A stretch of DNA of 64,000 nt from Rippkaea orientalis PCC 8801. GTDB taxonomy: Bacteria; Cyanobacteriota; Cyanobacteriia; Cyanobacteriales; Microcystaceae. The notes beneath the pieces were generated by a model, which had not been told where the DNA came from, did not search any database, and saw nothing but the letters and a program-made list of their open reading frames with translations. Below, in pieces: positions 32,335-41,817 of this stretch. Within the stretch, counting starts at the first letter, position 1; each line of letters begins with the position of its first letter. The stretch spans positions 2,294,001 to 2,358,000 of the forward strand of contig NC_011726.1 of assembly GCF_000021805.1 (NCBI RefSeq), in the 5' to 3' direction. The position numbers were made by a program, and so were the translations under genes.

Positions 32335-33753
32335 ATGAAACCCTTAAATTTTCGGACTAAAATTGTTGCTACTATCGGTCCTGCGAGTAATACTCCCGAA
32401 GTATTACGTCAAATGCTCTTAGCCGGAGTCAATGTTGCGCGGTTGAATTTTTCCCACGGTAGCTACGAAGATCACGCTCAGATGGTTAAACTCTTACGTT
32501 CTTTGTCCGAAGAATTAGACTTACCCCTGACCATTTTACAAGACCTTCAAGGTCCAAAAATTCGGGTAGGCAAATTACCCCCAGACGGACTTAACCTCAT
32601 CGAAGGACAATCTCTAACCTTAGTTCCTCTTGCTGCTTGGAAAAATCAAGCCAATACCGTTGGCATTGATTATCCCTACGTCGCTGAAGAAGCGCAACCC
32701 GGTACTCAAGTGCTGCTTGATGACGGTTTATTGGAGTTAACCGTTGAACAAGTCAAGGGAAATGAGGTCATCTGTCAAGTGGTTGAAGGAGGCATTCTCA
32801 AAAGCAATAAGGGGGTTAATTTGCCAACCCTTAATCTACGCTTGCCTTCCATGACCGAAAAAGATAAGAAAGATCTCGAATTTGGACTATCCCAAGGCGT
32901 TGACATCATTTCCCTAAGCTTTGTCCGCAAACCCGAAGATATTCAAGAACTCAAGGAATTTATTGCCCAAAGATCGGCAAAAGTTCCCGTTTTAGCGAAA
33001 ATTGAAAAGCCCCAAGCCGTTGACAATATTGAAGCCATTATCGATGAATGCGATGCTATTATGGTTGCGCGGGGAGACTTAGGGGTAGAAATGCGCCCCG
33101 AAAAGGTTCCAGGTATCCAAAAACGCATCATTAAGCTGTGTAACCAAAAAGGCATCCCCGTTATTACCGCCACCCAGATGCTCGATAGCATGATTCGTAA
33201 CCCCCGTCCCACCCGTGCTGAAGCCAGTGACGTAGCCAATGCTATCATTGATGGAACCGATGCGGTTATGTTATCAGGAGAATCAGCGATCGGAGATTAT
33301 CCCGTGCAAGCGGTGCAAATGCTGGCTAATATTGCCAAAGATATTGAACCAGGACTGAATTTTGCCAATTATCCTCCTCGACGGCAGAATAAAGCCCACG
33401 CCATAGCCGAAGCTCTCAATACCATCGACAAGATTCTTGATTTACAATGTATTGTCACCTTTACGGAAACCGGGTATTCTGCTAAATTAGCTGCTGCTGA
33501 ACGGCCACGGGTTCCCATAGTGGCTTTAACACCTGATCAGCAAGTTTATCATCGCCTTAATTTAGTTTGGGGAGTCCGACCCATTTTATTTGACTACGAT
33601 GAGTCTTCCCTAGATGACTTGATGGTTAAAGTAGAAAATATGTTAAAAATCCGAAACTACGCGACATCAGGGGATCAAGTGTTGATTATGGGTGGTTTAC
33701 CCCTCAGAAAAGCCAGTACCACGAGTTTTCTCGATATTCATACGATTACTTAA
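32335..33753 (+). CDS. pyk: Pyruvate kinase
   Basis: Pyruvate kinase makes pyruvate and ATP from phosphoenolpyruvate and ADP. Starting at ATG 32335 ([19 protein letters not shown]), which matches known cyanobacterial starts, the protein has 472 residues. A GTG at 32263 would add 24 unlikely residues. Motifs: [22 protein letters not shown], the active-site [20 protein letters not shown] and [10 protein letters not shown] with the metal and substrate ligands, and [18 protein letters not shown]. The length is that of the short cyanobacterial form without an extra C-terminal domain. Allosteric control is expected from the family but not visible. Confidence 0.96.
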   Translation: MKPLNFRTKIVATIGPASNTPEVLRQMLLAGVNVARLNFSHGSYEDHAQMVKLLRSLSEELDLPLTILQDLQGPKIRVGKLPPDGLNLIEGQSLTLVPLAAWKNQANTVGIDYPYVAEEAQPGTQVLLDDGLLELTVEQVKGNEVICQVVEGGILKSNKGVNLPTLNLRLPSMTEKDKKDLEFGLSQGVDIISLSFVRKPEDIQELKEFIAQRSAKVPVLAKIEKPQAVDNIEAIIDECDAIMVARGDLGVEMRPEKVPGIQKRIIKLCNQKGIPVITATQMLDSMIRNPRPTRAEASDVANAIIDGTDAVMLSGESAIGDYPVQAVQMLANIAKDIEPGLNFANYPPRRQNKAHAIAEALNTIDKILDLQCIVTFTETGYSAKLAAAERPRVPIVALTPDQQVYHRLNLVWGVRPILFDYDESSLDDLMVKVENMLKIRNYATSGDQVLIMGGLPLRKASTTSFLDIHTIT

Positions 33754-33820
33754 AAGAATCATACCTGTTCATCCCAACAATTCGCCAAATCTTGTCCATC
33801 CTGAAAATCCCAAGATCCCG

Positions 33821-34831
33821 ATGAAAGTAGCTGTTTTTAGTGCCGAAGCCTACGATCGCCAATTTCTCAATGCTGCCAATGCTAACGCCGACCATGAGTT
33901 AGTTTACTTTGAAACCCTCCTCGAACCTAAAACCGCCTCCCTTGCCCATGGATTTCCGGCAGTTTGCGTCTTTGTTAACGACAATTTAGACCCAGAGACT
34001 CTCAAAATCCTAGCAGACCAAGGAACAAAATTAGTGGCTCTGCGTTGTACGGGGTTTAATAACGTAGATGTGACAGCCGCAGCCCAATTAGGCATCAAAG
34101 TCGTTCGGGTTAGCGTTTATTCCCCCTATTCTGTCGCTGAATTTGCTATAGGGATGATCCTCGTTCTTAACCGAAAATTCCATAAAGCCTATAATCGTGT
34201 TCGGGATGATAATTTTTCCCTGAATGGGTTGATGGGATTTGATCTCCATGGTTGCACAGTCGGGGTCATTGGAACTGGCAAAATAGGTCTAATTTTTGCT
34301 GAAATTATGCACGGGTTTGGCTGTCATTTGTTGGGTTATGATTTATATCCTAATCCTCACTTTGAAACCATGGCAAATGCCCATTATGTAGACTTATCAG
34401 ACTTATTTACTAACTCCGATATTATTTCTCTCCACTGTCCCCTGACTCCCGAAAACCACTATTTAATTAATACAGAAACCATTGCTCAAATGAAACCAGG
34501 AGTCATGTTAATTAATACCAGTCGCGGGAAGTTAATTGATACCAAAGCCGCTATTGAAGGCATAAAATCCCGTCAAATTGGTTCTCTGGGTATTGATGTT
34601 TATGAGGAGGAAGATAATCTATTTTTTAGAGATTTATCCGATACCATTATCCAAGACGATACCTTTCAATTACTGCAATCTTTCCCGAATGTTGTGATTA
34701 CTGCTCACCAAGCTTTTTTAACCCGTAATGCTATTTCTCAGATTGCTAGTACAACCATCGAAAGTATTACCGATTTTCAGCAAGGAAATGCCTTGAAAAA
34801 TGAGATACATCCCCCAGAAAAAGGAAAATAG
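33821..34831 (+). CDS. 2-hydroxyacid dehydrogenase (D-lactate dehydrogenase type)
   Basis: With ATG 33821 (MKVAVFSAEAYDRQFLNAAN) the protein has 336 residues, the usual length for LdhA-like D-lactate dehydrogenases. The NAD-binding loop GVIGTGKIG lies near residue 149, followed by LGYDLYPNP. The catalytic Arg is in RCTGFNNVD, Glu in the DVYEEEDNLFF region, and His in TAHQAFLT. The frame remains open upstream into the pyk gene, but that part has no homology. The gene begins 67 bp after pyruvate kinase and may be co-transcribed with it, fitting fermentation of pyruvate to D-lactate. Confidence 0.88.
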   Translation: MKVAVFSAEAYDRQFLNAANANADHELVYFETLLEPKTASLAHGFPAVCVFVNDNLDPETLKILADQGTKLVALRCTGFNNVDVTAAAQLGIKVVRVSVYSPYSVAEFAIGMILVLNRKFHKAYNRVRDDNFSLNGLMGFDLHGCTVGVIGTGKIGLIFAEIMHGFGCHLLGYDLYPNPHFETMANAHYVDLSDLFTNSDIISLHCPLTPENHYLINTETIAQMKPGVMLINTSRGKLIDTKAAIEGIKSRQIGSLGIDVYEEEDNLFFRDLSDTIIQDDTFQLLQSFPNVVITAHQAFLTRNAISQIASTTIESITDFQQGNALKNEIHPPEKGK

Positions 34832-34969
34832 CTGACGGGGTAACAAGGGGGTTAAAGTTTAGATAAAGTGTACGCTGTAGAGCATAGTGAAAATCTAATC
34901 GGATACTCAAACTTCGCTTATTATGAATAATAGATACAAAACTTTATAAAAGATCCCCTTTAATACATC

Positions 34970-35863
34970 ATGAGTACATCAACCCTACTCTCTTCTCATT
35001 CCCTAGAGGCATTGACCTGGACTTGGCAAGGACATCGCATTAACTACACCGTTAAAGGAACGGGACAGCCTATCCTCCTAATTCATGGCTTTGGCGCATC
35101 TATTGGTCATTGGCGCAAAAATATCCCTATTCTGGCAGAAAATGGCTATCGGGTTTATGCCCTAGATTTATTAGGCTTTGGTGGGTCTGCTAAACCGCCC
35201 CTAGAGTACACTTTAGAACTGTGGTGCGAACAAATCAAGGACTTTTGGCAAGTCCATGTTGATCAACCTGCTGTTTTTGTGGGTAATTCTATCGGAGGGT
35301 TACTCAGTTTAATGATGATGGCAACCTATCCTGAGATCACCAAAGGAGGGATTTTAATTAACTGTGCTGGCGGCTTAAATCATCGTCCTGATGAGTTAAA
35401 TTTGCCATTACGGTTGATTATGGGGGCTTTTGCTAAATTGGTTAACTCTCCTGTCACAGGTAAGTTCATTTTTAATAGTATTCGTCAAAAACACCGTATT
35501 CGCAGCACACTGTACCAAGTTTACCGCGATCGCAATGCCGTCACCGATGAATTAATCGATATTCTCTATCAACCCTCGTGCGATGCCGGAGCTCAACAGG
35601 TATTCGCCTCCGTACTAACTGCACCCCCCGGCCCCAGTCCCAACGACTTATTACCCCAGGTACAACACCCCTTATTAGTATTATGGGGAACCGATGATCC
35701 CTGGACTCCCATTACAGGGGCAAAAATTTATCAAGAACGAGCCAATCAAGGTCAGAATACCCAATTTTACCCCATTAATAAGGCTGGTCATTGTCCCCAC
35801 GACGAAACCCCGACTCAAGTTAATCAATTAATCTTAAATTGGCTGAACATCTTGGAAGCTTAG
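34970..35863 (+). CDS. Alpha/beta hydrolase
   Basis: The 297-residue protein has the alpha/beta hydrolase order: oxyanion segment LIHGFGASIGHW (residues 37-48), nucleophile elbow GNSIGG with the catalytic Ser near residue 107, an acid in LWGTDDPWTP and the catalytic His in AGHCPHDETP near 275. It resembles the cyanobacterial and plastid esterase family related to pheophytinase-like enzymes, but the substrate cannot be told. It is a single gene. Confidence 0.88.
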   Translation: MSTSTLLSSHSLEALTWTWQGHRINYTVKGTGQPILLIHGFGASIGHWRKNIPILAENGYRVYALDLLGFGGSAKPPLEYTLELWCEQIKDFWQVHVDQPAVFVGNSIGGLLSLMMMATYPEITKGGILINCAGGLNHRPDELNLPLRLIMGAFAKLVNSPVTGKFIFNSIRQKHRIRSTLYQVYRDRNAVTDELIDILYQPSCDAGAQQVFASVLTAPPGPSPNDLLPQVQHPLLVLWGTDDPWTPITGAKIYQERANQGQNTQFYPINKAGHCPHDETPTQVNQLILNWLNILEA

Positions 35864-36069
35864 CCCTCTTTTGATTTAATTTGAGGACTATTTAAAATCA
35901 ATTAATCACTTTGATTCTCACACACCTTTAATTAATTATCATCGGTGATAGATGAGCATCGTGGAGACAATTCGTGTAAGGATTAACTCATTCTTAAGAG
36001 ATCTATGATTCCCAATTCTTAAAGTAAGATAAGAAAGGTTAGTAACATACTTTTGGGGAGAAAATTGCG

Positions 36070-36321
36070 ATGTGTTTAGCCGTTCCAGGTCAAGTCATTA
36101 GTATTACTGATGATCAATCTTTAATGAGAAGAGGAAAAGTTAGTTTTGGCGGAGTGATTAAAGAAGTCAGTTTAGCTTATGTTCCTGATGTTCAAGTCGG
36201 CAATTATGTGATTGTTCACGTTGGCTTTGCTTTGAGTATTTTAGATGAAGAAGCAGCCCAGAAAAGCTTAGCAGAATTTAAAGAAATGGAAGCTATTTTA
36301 CAAGAAACTCTTAAAATGTAA
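36070..36321 (+). CDS. hypC: Hydrogenase maturation chaperone HypC/HupF family
   Basis: The 83-residue protein starts MCLAVPGQVISI, the HypC signature, whose Cys2 binds iron and HypD during assembly of the NiFe(CN)2CO centre. A small beta-barrel follows, including YVPDVQVGNYVIVHVGFALS. The length is normal. AGG and GGGGAG motifs lie within 15 bp upstream. It stands alone, apart from other hyp or hydrogenase genes in this window. A hydrogenase elsewhere in the genome is implied and fits a nitrogen fixer. Confidence 0.94.
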   Translation: MCLAVPGQVISITDDQSLMRRGKVSFGGVIKEVSLAYVPDVQVGNYVIVHVGFALSILDEEAAQKSLAEFKEMEAILQETLKM

Positions 36322-36590
36322 CTAAAGTTACTAATTAATAAAATATTAATCTAAAAACGATCGCATAATAATCATAATGCAATGATTAGCCAGTATTAAC
36401 CCTAAAATGGTGTTTTATTGAAAACTTTCCCCGGTGAATTTTTAACTCCCATAACTCCCTTATTAAGAGACTCTTTAAAGAACCAGGGATTAAACAAATC
36501 CAACGATACACTAATCGAGGTGTTTCATAGGCACACCTAGTAAGTGAATTTCCTTTTGATAACAACCAAGTAGAGTTGGTAGCAATAAAT

Positions 36591-38012
36591 ATGACGAAAC
36601 GTACCTTTGCTGTGATCGGCCTAGCCGTGATGGGAGAAAACCTGGCCTTGAACGTGGAAAGTCGGGGTTTTCCCATTGCTGTGTACAACCGCAGCCGCGA
36701 GAAAACAGATAAATTTATGAGCACCCGGGCTGTTGGCAAAGACATCAAACCGGCCTATTCCCTCGAAGAATTGGTGCAAATTCTCGAACGTCCCCGTAAA
36801 CTGCTGGTGATGGTACAAGCTGGAAAACCCGTCGATGCAGTGATTCAACAGCTAAAACCCCTCCTCGAAGAAGGCGATATGATCATCGATGGAGGTAACT
36901 CTCTCTACGAAGATACGGAACGCCGCACCCAAGAACTCGAAGCGACCGGACTTGGTTTTGTGGGAATGGGGGTCAGTGGAGGCGAAGAAGGTGCTCTCAA
37001 AGGTCCGAGTTTGATGCCTGGAGGCACTGAAACCGCTTACAGAGAACTCGAACCCATTTTAGTTAAAATCGCTGCCCAAGTCGATGATGGACCCTGTGTT
37101 ACCTTTGTGGGACGCGGAGGAGCCGGTCACTACGTCAAAATGGTGCACAATGGCATTGAATACGGCGATATGCAATTAATTGCTGAAGCCTATGACATCA
37201 TGAGAAATGGTCTAGGGTTAAGCAACGAAGAGTTACACGAAGTTTTCAAGGAATGGAACACGACTGATGAGCTTAATTCCTTCTTAATTGAAATTACCGC
37301 CGATATCTTTAAATATAAAGACCCCGAAACCGGAAACCACCTGGTAGACTACATTCTTGACTCTGCTGGACAAAAAGGAACCGGACGCTGGACGGTGATG
37401 ACTTCCTTGGAATTAGGGGTTCCCATTCCCACCATGTACGCTGCGGTTAATGCGCGGGTGATGTCTTCCTATAAGGATGAACGAGTTGCTGCTTCTAAAG
37501 AATTAACCGGACCTACAGGTAAATTTGAAGGCGATGCCAAGGCATTTGTTAATAAAGTCCGCGATGCTTTGTATTGTTCTAAAATGTGTTCCTATGCTCA
37601 AGGAATGGCCCTGATAGCTAAGGCTTCCCAAGAGTATAATTATGGAGTAAGTCTACCTGAGTGTGCTCGTATTTGGAAGGGTGGCTGTATTATTCGGGCA
37701 GGGTTCTTAGACAAAATTAAAAAGGCTTTTGTCGATAATCCCACCTTACCGAATTTGTTGTTAGCTCCTGAGTTTAAACAAAGTATCTTAGATCGTCAAG
37801 ATGCTTGGCGTGATGTCTTAATTTTAGCTAATCAATTAGGTATTGCTGTTCCAGCATTTAGTTCATCTTTAGACTATTTTGACAGCTATCGTCGCGCTAG
37901 TTTACCGCAAAATCTCACCCAAGCACAACGGGATTATTTCGGAGCCCATACCTACGAACGTATCGATAAACCTAGAGGGGAATTTACCCACACAGAATGG
38001 GCTGCTCAATAG
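36591..38012 (+). CDS. gnd: 6-phosphogluconate dehydrogenase, decarboxylating
   Basis: Gnd oxidises 6-phosphogluconate to ribulose 5-phosphate, giving NADPH in the oxidative pentose phosphate route, the main route of dark sugar breakdown in cyanobacteria. From ATG 36591 (MTKRTFAVIGLAVMGENLAL) the protein has 473 residues. Motifs: the NADP loop GLAVMGENLALN, GMGVSGGEEGALKGPSLMPG, catalytic HNGIEYGDMQLI, and LDSAGQKGTGRWT. A TTG at 36576 in frame is less likely. The 269-bp gap upstream (36322-36590) shows nothing beyond AT-rich sequence. Confidence 0.96.
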   Translation: MTKRTFAVIGLAVMGENLALNVESRGFPIAVYNRSREKTDKFMSTRAVGKDIKPAYSLEELVQILERPRKLLVMVQAGKPVDAVIQQLKPLLEEGDMIIDGGNSLYEDTERRTQELEATGLGFVGMGVSGGEEGALKGPSLMPGGTETAYRELEPILVKIAAQVDDGPCVTFVGRGGAGHYVKMVHNGIEYGDMQLIAEAYDIMRNGLGLSNEELHEVFKEWNTTDELNSFLIEITADIFKYKDPETGNHLVDYILDSAGQKGTGRWTVMTSLELGVPIPTMYAAVNARVMSSYKDERVAASKELTGPTGKFEGDAKAFVNKVRDALYCSKMCSYAQGMALIAKASQEYNYGVSLPECARIWKGGCIIRAGFLDKIKKAFVDNPTLPNLLLAPEFKQSILDRQDAWRDVLILANQLGIAVPAFSSSLDYFDSYRRASLPQNLTQAQRDYFGAHTYERIDKPRGEFTHTEWAAQ

Positions 38013-38041
38013 ACAAGTTTTCTCTGATTTCTTATGGAACT

Positions 38042-38065
38042 CTCTCCTTCGGGGGAGGGTTTTTT
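38042..38065 (+). terminator. Intrinsic terminator after gnd
   Basis: Stem CTCTCC/GGGGAG (one T-G pair) with a TTCG tetraloop is followed by GG and six T. It lies 29 bp after the gnd stop. Confidence 0.8.
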
Positions 38066-38159
38066 ATTAAGCTAAGCCAATCAACCTTATGCTATGATTA
38101 ATTAATCAGCGATCGCTAATTTAATATAATATTATGATTCACCAAGCCACAGCACCTAT

Positions 38160-38450
38160 CGAGAAATTATACGATTTTTAAAATTAGCTTATTGGACAGC
38201 AGAAAGAAACTATAATTAAGCGGGATGGAAGAGAAAAATTCAAAATTTTCGCATTCAAATCAAACGATTATTAAAAGATAGCCCTAGTTTAAACCCCTAT
38301 CTCGTTGAAGTTTTAGAAGAATGCTATGAAAATGCCATCAAAATTGCTCAACAAAAAATGGAAGCTTCTTCTAGTATTTTTCCGTCTTTTCCTATCGCTA
38401 ATCTAGACCAAATCTTAGATGATAATTGGCTACCTATCAATCAGCAATAG
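38160..38450 (+). pseudogene. DUF29 family protein remnant
   Basis: The frame reads REIIRFLKLAYWTAERNYN, an in-frame TAA at 38217, then WKRKIQNFRIQIKRLLKD, SPSLNPYLVEVLEECYENAI and a FPSFPIANLDQILDDNWLP tail. This is the DUF29 pattern, a cyanobacterial family of about 150 residues with unknown function. The N-terminal third is missing and the stop breaks the rest. The end overlaps the convergent MBL hydrolase gene by 14 bp. Confidence 0.75.
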
Positions 38451-39294
38451 GGACTTTAATCATCAGCCCTTCTCTTGCCAATAAAGTATTAGGAAAAACC
38501 GCGATCGCTTCTTGTTTAATCTGATCTAAATAAGTATCATTATGGGAGGGATCATGGTGAAAAAGAACCAATTGTTTGACATCGGCTGCTTGAGCAATTT
38601 TAACCCCTTCTTGCCAAGTTGAATGACCCCAACCCACCTTACTCGACTCAGGATTATAATATTCCTCATCGGTATAGGTAGCATCAATAATTAAAACATC
38701 CGCTTGTCGGGCTAATTTAAGAACATTTTCATCGAGGCGATCGGGAAAATGTTCGGTATCAGTAACATAAACAGCCGATCGCCCACCAAAACTAACGCGA
38801 TAGCCCAACGCTTCCCCCGGATGGTTTAATCGTCCCGTTTCTACTGTTACTTCCCCAATATTGACAATTTCTCCCGCTTCAAGATTATAAAATTGCAGAT
38901 CGCCTTGCATAATTTGCAGAGGAACCGGAAAGTTAGGATGGAGCATTTGATCATGAAGACGCTGCTGAATAGTAGCCCCATTGGGAGCAGGTAAACCATA
39001 AATATAAAAGGTATTATTAGGAACAAAAGCAGGGCTAAAAAAAGGAAACCCCTGAATATGATCCCAATGGGAATGGGTAAAGAACAAATGGGCAGTTACA
39101 GGACTCTCTGATAACATCGACTCCCCTAATACCCGTAACCCCGTCCCCCCGTCAAAAATTAGCCGTTCCTTGCCTACCTGCATTTCTACACAAGAAGTAT
39201 TTCCCCCATAGCGGACAGTTTCCGTCCCTGGACAGGGGATACTTCCTCTCACCCCCCAGAATTTGATATAGAAGCGATCGCCTAAACTAGCCAT
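38437..39294 (-). CDS. MBL-fold metallohydrolase
   Basis: The 285-residue protein has the metallo-beta-lactamase motif HSHWDH at residues 74-79, preceded by IFDGGTGLR, then a second histidine in GRLNHPGEA (about 156) and a late aspartate in VYVTDTEHFP, with LFHHDPSHNDT near the end. FWGVRGSIPCPGTETVRYGG at the start places it with the PhnP/cAMP-phosphodiesterase-like branch seen beside signalling genes. The substrate is unknown. It is a single gene, convergent with the DUF29 remnant. Confidence 0.88.
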   Translation of the reverse strand: MASLGDRFYIKFWGVRGSIPCPGTETVRYGGNTSCVEMQVGKERLIFDGGTGLRVLGESMLSESPVTAHLFFTHSHWDHIQGFPFFSPAFVPNNTFYIYGLPAPNGATIQQRLHDQMLHPNFPVPLQIMQGDLQFYNLEAGEIVNIGEVTVETGRLNHPGEALGYRVSFGGRSAVYVTDTEHFPDRLDENVLKLARQADVLIIDATYTDEEYYNPESSKVGWGHSTWQEGVKIAQAADVKQLVLFHHDPSHNDTYLDQIKQEAIAVFPNTLLAREGLMIKVPIAD

Positions 39295-39598
39295 GAGATT
39301 TTTTAGGAAGCGGTGTCAGAATATCCCGATGAAGTCAAACTAATCATTAGGGTAACAAAATCTAACCCTTGTTTAGCAGATAAATGACAATTCTACTCAT
39401 CAATTTATTACCCGATCATTTCATAAATGGCTAGATTGTTTAACATAAATTTATATTGCGTTGTAACTCTTAATAAAAATGGGCTGCAATAGGGACATAG
39501 ACCCTGGTAGACTGAACGTTAACTCGTCTACATAATTTTAGGTTTAGTTATCCTAGTGAGTCTAGCGAGTGATAAAAAAAAACGAGTTTAAGCAAGCT

Positions 39599-40675
39599 AT
39601 GGTCAATACCCTTCAAAAACCTGAATTTGAGGAACTGCGCCCAGGAATTAAGGTTCCTTCCCAAGAAACTCTCCTCACCCCTCGCTTTTACACTACCGAT
39701 TTTGACGAGATGGCCAAGATGGATATCTCGGTCAACGAAGAGGAATTACAGGCTATCCTGGAAGAGTTTCGTACGGATTACAACCGTCATCATTTCATCC
39801 GGGATGAAGAGTTTACCCAATCATGGGATCACATCGATGGAGACACCCGTCGCTTATTCGTAGAATTTTTAGAACGTTCCTGTACCGCAGAATTTTCTGG
39901 TTTCCTTCTCTACAAGGAATTAGGACGACGTTTAAAGGATAAAAGTCCTGTATTGGCTGAATGTTTTACCCTGATGTCCCGTGATGAGGCCCGTCATGCG
40001 GGGTTCCTCAACAAGGCGATGTCAGATTTTAATCTTTCCCTAGACCTAGGCTTTTTAACCAAGAGTCGTAAATATACCTTCTTTAAGCCTAAATTTATCT
40101 TCTACGCGACTTATTTATCTGAGAAGATTGGCTACTGGCGTTATATCACCATTTATCGCCATTTAGAACAACATCCTGAAGACAGAATTTATCCCATTTT
40201 CCGCTTCTTTGAAAACTGGTGTCAGGATGAAAACCGTCATGGAGACTTCTTTGATGCCATCATGAAGGCTAACCCTGATATTCTCAACGACTGGAAAGCC
40301 CGTTTATGGTGCCGTTTCTTCTTGCTGTCGGTCTTTGCTACCATGTACCTCAATGATATCCAACGGGCTGATTTTTATGCCTCTATTGGCTTAAATGCGC
40401 GGGACTACGATAAATACGTCATTGAGAAAACCAACGAAACAGCCGGACGAGTTTTCCCAGTGATCTTAGATATCGATCATCCTGAATTTTATGATCGTTT
40501 AGAAATTTGCGTGAAAAATAACGAAAAATTGCGGGAAATCGATGCTTCTAACAGTCCTCAACCCATCAAGTTCCTACAGAAGTTACCCGTCTATGCTTCT
40601 AATGGTTGGCACATGGTGAAATTATACTTAATTAACCCCATTCGGGTTGACCATTTAGCCGGGGTTGCCCGTTAA
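39599..40675 (+). CDS. acsF: Mg-protoporphyrin IX monomethyl ester oxidative cyclase
   Basis: AcsF (ChlE, CHL27) forms the isocyclic ring of chlorophyll with oxygen and a di-iron centre. From ATG 39599 ([20 protein letters not shown]) it has 358 residues, the standard length. The ferritin-like iron ligands occur in [36 protein letters not shown] (ExxH) and [17 protein letters not shown] (ExxH). A GTG at 39569 in frame would add ten lysine-rich residues and is not favoured. The 304-bp region upstream (39295-39598) shows no gene and should contain its promoter. Confidence 0.96.
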   Translation: MVNTLQKPEFEELRPGIKVPSQETLLTPRFYTTDFDEMAKMDISVNEEELQAILEEFRTDYNRHHFIRDEEFTQSWDHIDGDTRRLFVEFLERSCTAEFSGFLLYKELGRRLKDKSPVLAECFTLMSRDEARHAGFLNKAMSDFNLSLDLGFLTKSRKYTFFKPKFIFYATYLSEKIGYWRYITIYRHLEQHPEDRIYPIFRFFENWCQDENRHGDFFDAIMKANPDILNDWKARLWCRFFLLSVFATMYLNDIQRADFYASIGLNARDYDKYVIEKTNETAGRVFPVILDIDHPEFYDRLEICVKNNEKLREIDASNSPQPIKFLQKLPVYASNGWHMVKLYLINPIRVDHLAGVAR

Positions 40676-40710
40676 TTTTTGGGTTGAATTAAGACCATAA
40701 TTCCTCGTTT

Positions 40711-40739
40711 CCCTCTTAATCTGTATTGTATTAAGGGGG
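40711..40739. terminator. Hairpin between convergent acsF and matrixin genes
   Basis: CCCTCTTAAT (40711-40720) pairs with ATTAAGGGGG (40730-40739), a 10-bp stem with a 9-nt loop located between the two converging gene ends. It overlaps the last codons of the minus-strand gene. U-tracts are weak on both sides, so termination is likely but not certain. Confidence 0.45.
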
Positions 40740-41576
40740 AATTTCTCTTAATAACGGCCATCCTAAGCGAGTCGGTTGCTCATAAATCTTCTTTAAAGTG
40801 TTAATATCTCTAGGGGAAATTGATGGGGGATTGCGAACTTGAGAAAAATATAGTACATCTGTTTCCTGATCGCTGTGTCCCCAAATGCCTAACCCGTGTC
40901 CCAATTCATGACGCGCGGCCGATAAAATCGATAATTGACTCAAACGGGGACTAATTTTGATAGTCATGCGATGGGACAAAATCGGCGGATTTTCTTGGGT
41001 AAAGTAGAAATCATAGCGAGTTTGAGCTGATCGCGCCCTAGGAATATTCAACTGTCCGGTTTTCGGGTCAAAACTGGTATCCAGGGGAGGATCGCTTCTT
41101 TCAATGACAATATCCGCTAATTTCGGGGTTTTTACTTCAGCTATGGGCAAATACACCTGCCATTGCCTAATGGCTTCGGTGACTGCTGCTGTCCACTCCA
41201 CAAAACGGCGGTTACTTGCAGAGGGATCATTGACATCGGTGGGGCGATCGCAATAGACGGTAATCGGAAATCTTGACCAAACTAAGTACCCTGCTGGACT
41301 TTGACTAATTTGCTCAAAATAGTCCCCAACGCGCGATGAATCTTGCCATTCTACTAAAGTAGGGGGTAACGGATGGGGTTGTAACGGGGGTAGATACTTG
41401 TCTAAGTCATCCTCTTGGGCAATTAATGGCTTGCTAGAAGCGACGAAGATAGTGGTAATAAGGATCAATCCTACTATTAAAAAGCATTTCTGATGTTTCC
41501 ACCAGAAACGCTGCCATTGATTGAGGATTTTCAACATCCGTTGTCTGAATTTAACTATTGGGGAGGATTTAACCAT
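40731..41576 (-). CDS. Matrixin-like zinc metalloprotease, membrane-anchored
   Basis: The 281-residue protein has one N-terminal hydrophobic segment (about residues 33-50, CFLIVGLILITTIFVASSK) as an uncleaved anchor or signal, and a catalytic domain with AARHELGHGLGIWGHS (HExxHxxGxxxH) near residue 224, the matrixin/M10 zinc motif. It likely acts in the periplasm or lumen. Its start overlaps the end of secG by 22 bp, so it is the last gene of a gpmI-secG operon and translationally coupled. The substrate is unknown. Confidence 0.85.
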   Translation of the reverse strand: MVKSSPIVKFRQRMLKILNQWQRFWWKHQKCFLIVGLILITTIFVASSKPLIAQEDDLDKYLPPLQPHPLPPTLVEWQDSSRVGDYFEQISQSPAGYLVWSRFPITVYCDRPTDVNDPSASNRRFVEWTAAVTEAIRQWQVYLPIAEVKTPKLADIVIERSDPPLDTSFDPKTGQLNIPRARSAQTRYDFYFTQENPPILSHRMTIKISPRLSQLSILSAARHELGHGLGIWGHSDQETDVLYFSQVRNPPSISPRDINTLKKIYEQPTRLGWPLLREIPP

Positions 41577-41794
41577 CCAGCACTCAAAACAATGGTCAGA
41601 GTGACAAAAATGGTGCTAAGAACCCAAGTAATCTGATTTAGCGTTTTTTCGGCGGTTTTTGCACTGGTAAATAATTGTGCTTGGCCACCAATTCCTCCGA
41701 TGCCGTCGCCTTTGGGACTGTGTAAGAGGACGAAAATCACCAATAAACTAGCAGAAATAGCCCAGATAATGCGAATAAGTTGTATTATGGTCAT
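41555..41794 (-). CDS. secG: Preprotein translocase subunit SecG
   Basis: The 79-residue protein has two membrane helices (residues 5-22 and 55-75) joined by a loop LLHSPKGDGIGGIGGQAQLF that carries the conserved SecG glycine stretch. SecG assists SecYE during protein export. It lies 23 bp after gpmI and overlaps the matrixin gene, forming a three-gene minus-strand operon. Confidence 0.94.
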   Translation of the reverse strand: MTIIQLIRIIWAISASLLVIFVLLHSPKGDGIGGIGGQAQLFTSAKTAEKTLNQITWVLSTIFVTLTIVLSAGWLNPPQ

Positions 41795-41817
41795 ATTCAG
41801 TTCAATTTGACACTAAA

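Noticed and set aside
36386-36748. 120-codon minus-strand frame across the gnd start
   Set aside because: It overlaps the strongly conserved N-terminus of gnd and has no homology of its own.
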